A stretch of 52,778 nucleotides of DNA from CAIOZA01 sp964464375. Lineage in GTDB: Bacteria > Bacteroidota > Ignavibacteria > Kapaibacteriales > UBA2268. How positions within the stretch are numbered: position 1 is the first letter of the stretch; every line of letters starts with the position of its first letter. Where the stretch lies: contig CAYXFU010000025.1 in NCBI GenBank assembly GCA_964464375.1, positions 1 through 52,778 on the forward strand, given 5' to 3'. The translations under genes and the position numbers were made by a program. Shown one piece after another: positions 1-6,449 of this stretch. The notes below the pieces were generated by a model. That model was not told the DNA's origin. It saw only the letters and a list, made by a program, of their open reading frames with translations, and did not search any database.

Positions 1-329
1 ATCCCATCAAACGTCAGAATCACGGATTAAACGGATTTTAAGATTACACGGATTAAAAAAAGAAAGAAGGATTTTAATATGGAATATTTTAATTATTAAA
101 CAGGATAGAATTGTATTCAATCCGTGAAATCCTTTAATCCCATCAAATGTCAGAATCACGGATTAAACGGATTATGGGATTACATGGATTAGAAACAACA
201 AGAATTTTTTAATTTGGATTATTTTAAATATTACTGAATTAAAGCAAATAGAATAATGTAATCAATCCGTTCAATCCTTTAATCCCAAAAATCCGTGATT
301 CAGACAATTTGTTTATATTAGTAATAAGA
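1..329. repeat. Inverted-repeat block, two adjoining copies at window start
   Basis: Left arms starting at 13 and 149 (core gtcagaatcacggattaaac) are matched by right arms near 119-143 and 263-304 that are close to their reverse complement (for example aatccgtgattcagac at 289-304). A segment at 101-140 recurs exactly at 1531-1570 and nearly exactly at 1042-1081. The first copy loses its outer right arm where the second left arm begins, so the copies look nested or tandem. Bases 301-335 form a leader that is repeated before the gene at 1132. The window begins inside the array, so it may extend further upstream. Confidence 0.85.
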
Positions 330-335
330 CATAAA

Positions 336-464
336 ATGAAAATTAAGACCAAAGTATTATCTCTTGAAGAAAAAGAAGATTACGGCTTATCGGAATTAAT
401 GAAGAATTTAGATAAAACGAAAACTGTAAGTCGTGAAACAATCATGGAAAAGCTCAGGAAATAA
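336..464 (+). CDS. 42-residue small protein, possible antitoxin component
   Basis: A short reading frame starts at an ATG 32 bases after the inverted-repeat right arm. The product is charged and helical-looking (begins MKIKTKVLSLEEKEDY, ends RETIMEKLRK). Its stop TAA is one base before the ATG of the DUF4258 gene, so the two are probably translationally coupled. The leader (301-335) closely resembles the one before the GxxExxY gene at 1132. I do not recognise a family. Its place as first gene of a DUF4258/DUF2283 trio suggests a DNA-binding or antitoxin role, but this is inference. The tight coupling supports it being real despite its size. Confidence 0.55.
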   Translation: MKIKTKVLSLEEKEDYGLSELMKNLDKTKTVSRETIMEKLRK

Positions 465-465
465 A

Positions 466-714
466 ATGAATTATGTCTTATCAAATCATGCTGCTGAGAA
501 AATTAAAAGAAGAAAAATTCCAATCGATTTCATAGATTCAGTTTTAAATGACCCACAACAAATTTTGGAGAATGATGGTTTTCTTACTTATCAGTCAAAG
601 ATCGAAAAAGATAATAAAGAATATTTATTGAGAATCTTCGTTAATCCATATGTAAACCCAAATTTGATAATTACAGTTTATTTAACAAATAAAATTTCAA
701 AATACTGGAAATAG
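466..714 (+). CDS. DUF4258 protein (RelE-like toxin candidate)
   Basis: This 82-residue product matches the DUF4258 pattern: an N-terminal stretch reading YVLSNHAAEKIKRRKIP (serine, then HA, then basic residues), then a helix with a VLNDP segment, then strands ending in a hydrophobic tail. DUF4258 proteins are small and often found in toxin-antitoxin-like pairs; a RelE-like fold has been suggested. The frame is open from a GTG at 433, but the ATG at 466 is preferred because it follows the stop of the upstream small gene by one base and begins exactly at the family's conserved start. The DUF2283 gene starts 3 bases after the stop. Catalytic activity is not shown by the sequence. Confidence 0.75.
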   Translation: MNYVLSNHAAEKIKRRKIPIDFIDSVLNDPQQILENDGFLTYQSKIEKDNKEYLLRIFVNPYVNPNLIITVYLTNKISKYWK

Positions 715-716
715 AC

Positions 717-911
717 ATGAAAATTCAATATGATAAAGAAGTTGATGTGATAAATATTAAGTTTAGTGATGCTGATATCTTTGAAACAGATGAAGATAAA
801 TCTGGTGTTATTATAGATTATGATAAAGATGGCAATATTGTAGAAATTGAGGTATTAAATGCATCAAAACATACTCACCAACCAATGAAAGTTGAATACG
901 AATTTGTGTAA
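717..911 (+). CDS. DUF2283 protein (putative antitoxin partner)
   Basis: The 64-residue product has the DUF2283 signature: YDKEVDVINIKF, an acidic turn, then GVIIDYDKDGNIVEIEVLNAS. This family is a small beta-rich domain commonly encoded next to DUF4258 or other small toxin-like proteins and is assumed to be the antitoxin; that role is from context and not proven. It is the third gene of a tight three-gene unit (336-911). A fresh inverted-repeat copy begins about 12 bases after its stop, so the whole unit sits between repeat copies as a discrete cargo. Confidence 0.8.
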   Translation: MKIQYDKEVDVINIKFSDADIFETDEDKSGVIIDYDKDGNIVEIEVLNASKHTHQPMKVEYEFV

Positions 912-922
912 ATAGTTAGTAG

Positions 923-1131
923 TTATCCGTTCAATCCTTAAATCCCATCAAACGTCAGAATCACGGATTAAACGGATTTTAAGATTACACGGATTAGAAA
1001 AAGAAAGAAGGATTTTAAAATGAAATATTTTAATTATTAAACAGGATAGAATTGTATTCAATCTGTGAAATCCTTTAATCCCAAAAATCCGTGATTCTGA
1101 CAATGATTTTATACTGATAGTAAGACATAAA
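923..1131. repeat. Inverted-repeat copy with gene leader (third copy)
   Basis: The left arm starts with gtcagaatcacggattaaac at 955 and the right arm ends with aatccgtgattctgac at 1085-1100. The interior segment 1042-1081 equals 101-140 with one change. Bases 1101-1131 form a leader ending in agtaagacataaa before the ATG, very like bases 305-335 before the unrelated small gene at 336. The copy lies between the DUF2283 gene and the GxxExxY gene. Confidence 0.85.
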
Positions 1132-1518
1132 ATGAAATATGAAGAAATAACAGAGAAGATAATCGGATGCGCAATGAGTGTTCATTCATTCTTAGGTAAT
1201 GGTTTTCAGGAAGTAATTTACCAAAGGGCATTAAGTATTGAATTTCGGAATGTAGGTTTAAAATTTGAAAGAGAGCAAGAGCAAAAGATATATTATAGGG
1301 ATTTTCCGGAATCAATTGGTACTAGAAGAGTTGACTTCTTGGTTGATGAAAAAATATTAGTTGAAATAAAAGCAATTTCAGAATTAAATGATATTCATTT
1401 AGCTCAAATATTGAACTATCTTACAGCTTATAAATTAGAAGTTGGTTTGCTTATTAATTTTGGTGAAAAAAGTTTAAAGTTTAAAAGATTAATAAAAAGT
1501 CAGAATCAGGGATTTTAA
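1132..1518 (+). CDS. GxxExxY family protein (PD-(D/E)XK nuclease-like)
   Basis: The 128-residue product contains the family motif GFQEVIY (residues 24-30) and a PD-(D/E)XK-like core, RRVDFLV (Asp68) followed by LVEIKAI (Glu78, Lys80). The length is normal for the family. GxxExxY proteins are widespread and patchily distributed, with unknown function; the fold suggests a nuclease. The last residues (SQNQGF) are encoded by a left arm of the local inverted repeat (1499-1518), and the matching right arm follows at 1531-1590. Thus the repeat is fused to the gene's 3' end. The start ATG follows the shared leader. It is probably a mobile cargo gene; nuclease activity is inferred from motif spacing only. 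Confidence 0.85.
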   Translation: MKYEEITEKIIGCAMSVHSFLGNGFQEVIYQRALSIEFRNVGLKFEREQEQKIYYRDFPESIGTRRVDFLVDEKILVEIKAISELNDIHLAQILNYLTAYKLEVGLLINFGEKSLKFKRLIKSQNQGF

Positions 1519-1590
1519 GGAATATTTTAGCAGGATAGAATTGTATTCAATCCGTGAAATCCTTTAATCCAAAAAATCCGCGATTCAGAC
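1499..1590. repeat. Inverted-repeat copy overlapping the GxxExxY stop
   Basis: A shortened left arm (gtcagaatcagggatttta from 1499) lies inside the last codons of the GxxExxY gene. The interior 1531-1570 is identical to 101-140, and the right arm ends atccgcgattcagac at 1590, six bases before the next gene's stop. The usual spacer between arms is mostly missing, so this copy is internally deleted. Confidence 0.8.
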
Positions 1591-1595
1591 TTTTT

Positions 1596-2042
1596 CTATC
1601 CCTTGATGTGTTCTATTCTTCTGCGGAATGAGCTGTGGTCGGGACCTTCGGCTGATGGTATTCCACAGCATCTGGAAACGAATTCAAGTATTTCTTGCTT
1701 TTCAGTTTGAGGAAGGTTGTTGATTATTTCTGAATTAAGTTTTGATTTTGGAGATGGTGAGTATGTAAAATTGTCAGTTGTGTGACGTTTTGTCTCGTTT
1801 TCTTCAATTACTTCGTCATCTTGGCAGTCCTGCCCGAATTTAATACCGAAATAAATTACATAAACAAAGGCTACTATGCCAACTGACTCAAGAAAAGTAA
1901 TTTGAGGAACACCTAACAACTTGATAAATGTGTTGTTCCAAATAAATTCAATAACAAAAGAAGTTAAACTAAGAAGCCCGCTGATTAAAACAATGTAGAA
2001 TATCGAACGGGCTTTCTTACTAAAATTACTCATAGTACTCAT
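1596..2042 (-). CDS. Small membrane protein downstream of ECF sigma factor
   Basis: The 148-residue product has two hydrophobic segments (about residues 14-33 and 47-66) followed by a soluble tail of about 75 residues ending RRRIEHIKG. It starts 7 bases after the ECF sigma stop on the same strand, so the two are very likely co-transcribed. A membrane protein in this place is often an anti-sigma factor, but I see no zinc-binding ZAS motif (HxxxCxxC) or other known anti-sigma domain. A second ATG three codons in (MSNFSKK) is an alternative start. Function unknown; the regulatory link to the sigma factor is inference. An inverted repeat ends just beyond its 3' end. Confidence 0.7.
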   Translation of the reverse strand: MSTMSNFSKKARSIFYIVLISGLLSLTSFVIEFIWNNTFIKLLGVPQITFLESVGIVAFVYVIYFGIKFGQDCQDDEVIEENETKRHTTDNFTYSPSPKSKLNSEIINNLPQTEKQEILEFVSRCCGIPSAEGPDHSSFRRRIEHIKG

Positions 2043-2049
2043 GTCTTTA

Positions 2050-2679
2050 CTAATTTTCGTTCATCGACAAATAAAGATACTTAAGACGTTTTCTTAAGTG
2101 AAGTACTGCATAACGTTTTCTTGCAAGTAAAGTATTAATGTTTACGCCAGTCTCTTCGGACATTTCGCGGAACGAAACGCCTTCGAATTCGTTCTTCACA
2201 AATACTTCTCTTTGCTCAGCCGGCAATTCAGCCAGACCGCTTTGCACTGACTCCCATATTGTTTTACGTATGAGATCGGTTTCTGGTGTATTTAAAGCAT
2301 CGCCAAGGAAATTTTCGAAAGAATCAACCCCATCTTCTGCTTGTCCCGGTGTCTGCATATCAGAAAAAGTCTCAGCTCTCTTTTTTCTGTAAGAGTCAAT
2401 TATTCTGTTTCTAACTGCTGTAAACACCCACGATGCGATATTTTCGATAGGCCTTTGAACATTTTTGGATGCAGCTAACACATTAGTGAAAACATCCTGC
2501 AAAATATCTTCAGCTTCTTCCTGTGAACGGACACGTTGACGAATGAATCCAAGAAACTTCTTACGATCCGTTTTGAATAAATTCTCGATCTGCAAAGCTA
2601 ATTTAATAGCTTCGCTCCTGTTTGGAGTAATCTCAACTTGACTTTGCATTGGTGCCTCTTCTGTGATTTCTTTCTTCAT
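2050..2679 (-). CDS. ECF-type RNA polymerase sigma factor
   Basis: The 209-residue product has sigma-70 region 2 (about residues 30-95: FLGFIRQRVRSQEEAEDILQ, then WVFTAVRNRIIDSYRKKR) and region 4 (about 148-200: LAELPAEQREVF, then FREMSEETGVNINTLLARKR), joined by an acidic linker. No regions 1.1 or 3 are present, so it is the extracytoplasmic-function type. It would direct RNA polymerase to a small regulon. It is followed by a membrane protein gene (1596-2042) with 7 bases between them. There is no adjacent FecR-like anti-sigma gene or TonB receptor, so it is not obviously of the iron-siderophore type. The 270 bases upstream contain only AT-rich sequence. Confidence 0.92.
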   Translation of the reverse strand: MKKEITEEAPMQSQVEITPNRSEAIKLALQIENLFKTDRKKFLGFIRQRVRSQEEAEDILQDVFTNVLAASKNVQRPIENIASWVFTAVRNRIIDSYRKKRAETFSDMQTPGQAEDGVDSFENFLGDALNTPETDLIRKTIWESVQSGLAELPAEQREVFVKNEFEGVSFREMSEETGVNINTLLARKRYAVLHLRKRLKYLYLSMNEN

Positions 2680-2949
2680 TTTTTTATTTCGTTATCAGCA
2701 AATATAACCTGCAATACGTCATTTCCTAACATATACATAGGTGTTAAAAAATATTTTTGTTCTGCATTGCGTATCGCGTATATTAACTTTGCATATAGCT
2801 CCATAAAGTCAAAAAAATTACATCTTAGAAAAAAGAATTTTAGTTTTTGTCACTTCCTACTATATATATACACTTCGAAAGTGAAAAAGTTACAAAAAAA
2901 GTGAAAATTCTTTATCTTTTATATTTATAAAAATTATTTCAAACTAAAA

Positions 2950-4605
2950 TCATTTATCAAGCATAGGAATTTTTATGCCAAATTTTCTCGCGTTATCTAT
3001 CGCTCTTTCATATCCGGCGTCAGTATGTCGGATAATTCCCATCATCGGGTCAAAAGTTAGAACTCTTCGTAGCCGGTCAGCAGCTTCTGCTGTACCATCT
3101 GCAACAACAACCATTCCTGCATGAAGCGAAAGCCCCATTCCTACACCACCTCCGTGATGAAGGGAAACCCAGGATGCTCCGCCAATAGCATTCAATGCGA
3201 AGTTAAAATATACCCAATCAGCAATTGCGTCCGATCCGTCCAGCATCGATTCTGTTTCGCGATGAGGCGAAGCAACCGATCCGCAATCCAAATGATCACG
3301 TCCGATGACAATTGGTGCTGACACTTTGGCAGTTCTAACCAGCTCATTCAATATCAAGCCTGCCTTCAACCGCTCACCGTAACCCAACCAGCAGATCCTG
3401 GCGGGTAGTGCCTGGTACTTTATATGCTTCTGAGCATTTGTAATCCACCTGTGCAAGCCCTCATTGTCGGGGAAAGCCTCCATTATTGCACTGTCAGTTA
3501 CTTCTATGTCCTTAGGATCACCCGATAGAGCTACCCATCTGAATGGTCCCTTACCATCACAGAACAAGCCTCTGATGTATGCCGGAACGAATCCCGGGAA
3601 ATCGAATGCATTCTCAACTCCGCCAAAGTCTCTGGCTATGCCGCGAATGTTGTTACCATAATCAAATACAACTGCTCCACGATTTTTATATTCAAGCATT
3701 GCCTTCACATGAATGGCAATGGATTTATATGCTTCTTCCAGATACTTCTCAGGATTATCCAGCCTTAGCTTGTCCGCTTCTTCCATTGTATATCCAGCCG
3801 GATAGTACCCGTTTAAAGGGTCATGAGAAGATGTCTGATCTGTAACTACATCTGGAATCACTCCTCGAGCTAACAGCTCAGGATGAATCTCTGCGGCATT
3901 GCCAACCAATCCAATTGAACAGGCTTCCTCAATCCTAAGATGCTTCATCAAAATCTGCAGAGCATCATCTAAAGTATATGCTTTATACTGACAATATCCG
4001 TCATGTATTCTCTTGTCTATTCTCTTTTCGTCAATTTCTATAGTTAATGAAGCCGCACCTGCAAAATAAGCAGCTAATGGTTGAGCTCCTCCCATTCCGC
4101 CCATGCCAGCCGTTAACAAAAAACGTCCCTTCAGACTGCCTCCGAAGTGCTGTCTTCCGCATTCGGCAAATGTTTCGTAAGTTCCCTGAACTATTCCCTG
4201 TGTGCCAATATATATCCAGCTTCCTGCAGTCATCTGACCATACATTATCAGTCCGAGCTTATCAAGTCTGCGGAATTCTTCCCAGGTTGCCCACTTTGGC
4301 ACCAGATTAGAATTAGCAATGATTACCCTTGGTGCACTTGTGTAAGTTGGGACTACGGCTACCGGCTTCCCAGACTGAACTAAAAGTGTTTCATCCGGTT
4401 CGAGATTAATAAGCGAATCAATGATTGCATCATAACATTCCCAATTGCGCGCAGCTTTGCCCAATCCGCCGTAAACTATTAATTCCTCTGGCTTCTCTGC
4501 ATTTTCCGGATCTAAATTGTGCTGTATCATTCTGTAAGCGGCTTCAATCTGCCAGTTCTTACAAGTTAATTCTGTTCCTCTAGGGACTTTCACGGTCCTC
4601 ATCAT
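2950..4605 (-). CDS. hutU: Urocanate hydratase
   Basis: The 551-residue product is full length for urocanase (usually about 550-560) and colinear with it: the N-terminus has KVPRGTELTCKNWQIEAAYR, followed by GGLGKAARNWECYDAI, the NAD-binding glycine-rich stretch LLTAGMGGMGGAQPLAAYFAG, and the C-terminal catalytic region GRDHLDCGSVASPHRETE and HHGGGVGMG. It converts urocanate to imidazolonepropionate, the second step of histidine degradation, in the cytoplasm with tightly bound NAD+. The start is one of two adjacent ATG codons. No hutH, hutI or hutG lies beside it, so the pathway must be completed elsewhere in the genome if it operates. It is divergent from the secreted-protein gene at 4825 across a 219-base AT-rich gap. 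Confidence 0.97.
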   Translation of the reverse strand: MMRTVKVPRGTELTCKNWQIEAAYRMIQHNLDPENAEKPEELIVYGGLGKAARNWECYDAIIDSLINLEPDETLLVQSGKPVAVVPTYTSAPRVIIANSNLVPKWATWEEFRRLDKLGLIMYGQMTAGSWIYIGTQGIVQGTYETFAECGRQHFGGSLKGRFLLTAGMGGMGGAQPLAAYFAGAASLTIEIDEKRIDKRIHDGYCQYKAYTLDDALQILMKHLRIEEACSIGLVGNAAEIHPELLARGVIPDVVTDQTSSHDPLNGYYPAGYTMEEADKLRLDNPEKYLEEAYKSIAIHVKAMLEYKNRGAVVFDYGNNIRGIARDFGGVENAFDFPGFVPAYIRGLFCDGKGPFRWVALSGDPKDIEVTDSAIMEAFPDNEGLHRWITNAQKHIKYQALPARICWLGYGERLKAGLILNELVRTAKVSAPIVIGRDHLDCGSVASPHRETESMLDGSDAIADWVYFNFALNAIGGASWVSLHHGGGVGMGLSLHAGMVVVADGTAEAADRLRRVLTFDPMMGIIRHTDAGYERAIDNARKFGIKIPMLDK

Positions 4606-4824
4606 ACCATCCGTCTTTTGAATTCAATATTGTGTGTAAAGAATTTCACTTCTGTTGCGCATTTCTGACATATTTACCTGACAGTTTTTCGCAATTTAGC
4701 AAAATTATTTTTTTCATAAAAAGCAAAATTAAAAAAATTATTTTGAATAATACTATATTATAAAGAAAAATATTTTTTAATCTCATTTCATTGTGCTAAA
4801 TTAAACTTCTATTATGAATATTTA

Positions 4825-6417
4825 ATGAAGCACGTTATGAAATCCTTATACAGATTATTATTTTTGATCTCAGCATCGCTTTTATTGATGCCGCACTCTT
4901 ATTCATCAGCTCAATGGGTCAAACTTAAGACTCCAACTGAAGTAAAATATCCGACAAAGGCAATAACTAAAGGAATCGACACAATCCTTACAATCAGTTC
5001 AACCCACTTCGCTCGTTCAGTAGATGGTGGCTCTACATGGAATATGACAAAGCCCGGATCTGCTTACAATTCAGCTTTTATTGCTTTGAATGATTCAATC
5101 ATCCTGATCGCTTCAAATGATATGTCGCTCAATGTTGCAATGATATATCGTTCTATTGATGCAGGAATAAGCTGGGACACAATCCGGTTTGCCGGAAAAT
5201 TTAAATCTTTGATGAGAATTAATGATTTTTTTCAAACAAAAACTGCTGTCTATGCGGTCGGAGATTATGATGCAGTTCTTAAATCCACTGATGATGGATT
5301 AACCTGGCAGAATCTCTGGAAGGATACAGTAAAAAACTCACTCAAAAGCATTACTTTCGGAGATGATTTGAATGGAATGTTAATCAGTTCAAACGAAAAC
5401 GGATCCTCTCCCAATAAGAAGATATTATATACATCAGATGGCGGATTTAATTGGGATTCTGTTGCGTTCTTTAGTTCAGGATCTATGCGCAGGCTTAATG
5501 CTTTTAAAAATGGGATTGCGTATTGTGCAGGTGTTGATTCCTCTTACGAATCTGTATTCCGCTCGACTAATTATGGCAAAGATTGGAAGCAAACATACAA
5601 AGGAATCAAAAATGGAATAGGATTGCTCGCAATGCACTTTCCTAACGAAAACTTAGGATTCATCACTGGGGTAGAAGGAGACGTACAACGAACAAAAAAC
5701 GGTGGTAAAAACTGGAATGCCATCCCCACAGGAGCATCTAATAGTGTTAGTGATATTTGCTTCAAAAATGAATTCTATGGGGTTGCTGTCGTTGGGGAAT
5801 TATGGAAATTTGACAACACCTCGAATGTACCCATAATCAGCATTAAAGCTACAGAAATAAACTTCGGTTATGTACCACCCGGAACAAAATCTGAAAAGAA
5901 GTTTGAAATAATAAATTCAGGTAAGAATTCACTAGACATCAGCAGCATCAGGATAGAAGGCAAGGATAGTACAGGCTTTTCGGTAAAGGGAATCACTGCA
6001 ATAACATTAATTCCTGACGGCTTCGCCGATATTCGTATCGAATTCCATCCCACAGAAGCAAGACAATACCTGGACACTATTGTCATCTATTCCAACGCAG
6101 TGAACAATCCGGAATATCATATAAAAATCACTGGAACAGGCACGAACACTGATGTGGCGGAGAATGAAAATACATTTTCAATCTCACCCAATCCTGCCAC
6201 AGATTTCCTAGAAATTTCTTATCCCCCTCTTGAGAGGGGGTCAGGGGGTGTGGATATAAAGATATTTAATTTATTCGGACAGATACAGACTACCTCTAAC
6301 CCCACCCCAACCCTCCCCGCAAGCAGGGAGGGAGTTAGAATCGATGTTTCCGGTTTGGCTCCTGGCATGTATTTTGTAAGGATTGGGGATAAGGTTGGGA
6401 AGTTTGTAAAGATATAA
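4825..6417 (+). CDS. Secreted BNR-propeller protein with ASH and T9SS domains
   Basis: The 530-residue product has a signal peptide (hydrophobic core LLFLISASLLLMP, predicted cut SSA before QW), a sortilin/BNR-like beta-propeller with Asp-box repeats such as SVDGGSTW, STDDGLTW and TSDGGFNW (about 30-330), an ASH/HYDIN-like choice-of-anchor domain (about 335-440, with INFGYVPPG), and a type A T9SS sorting domain (about 450-530, SPNPATDFLEIS to GKFVKI). It is probably exported through T9SS and held on the surface or released. Two palindromic elements are inserted in frame in the sorting domain and add peptides reading YPPLERGSGGVD and TSNPTPTLPASREGV. It is the first of three tandem paralogues; the next starts 32 bases on. 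An in-frame ATG at 4837 is also possible. Ligand unknown. Confidence 0.9.
   Translation: MKHVMKSLYRLLFLISASLLLMPHSYSSAQWVKLKTPTEVKYPTKAITKGIDTILTISSTHFARSVDGGSTWNMTKPGSAYNSAFIALNDSIILIASNDMSLNVAMIYRSIDAGISWDTIRFAGKFKSLMRINDFFQTKTAVYAVGDYDAVLKSTDDGLTWQNLWKDTVKNSLKSITFGDDLNGMLISSNENGSSPNKKILYTSDGGFNWDSVAFFSSGSMRRLNAFKNGIAYCAGVDSSYESVFRSTNYGKDWKQTYKGIKNGIGLLAMHFPNENLGFITGVEGDVQRTKNGGKNWNAIPTGASNSVSDICFKNEFYGVAVVGELWKFDNTSNVPIISIKATEINFGYVPPGTKSEKKFEIINSGKNSLDISSIRIEGKDSTGFSVKGITAITLIPDGFADIRIEFHPTEARQYLDTIVIYSNAVNNPEYHIKITGTGTNTDVAENENTFSISPNPATDFLEISYPPLERGSGGVDIKIFNLFGQIQTTSNPTPTLPASREGVRIDVSGLAPGMYFVRIGDKVGKFVKI
6223..6332. repeat. Two in-frame palindromes inside a T9SS sorting domain
   Basis: Palindrome one is ccccctc (6223-6229), ttga, gaggggg (6234-6240), followed by tcagggggtgtgg. 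Palindrome two is ccctccc (6311-6317), an 8-base loop, gggaggg (6326-6332), preceded by a C-rich tail (ctaaccccaccccaa). Their orientation is such that the C/G-rich tails face each other. They stay in frame and encode low-complexity loops between predicted beta strands of the sorting domain. Confidence 0.85.
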
Positions 6418-6449
6418 ATAATTGTTTAATAACAGAATATAAGCAGACA

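Noticed and set aside
1..329. CRISPR-like array from the repeated sequences at the window start
   Set aside because: Repeats are long, imperfect and inverted, with irregular spacing and genes between them, and there are no cas genes.
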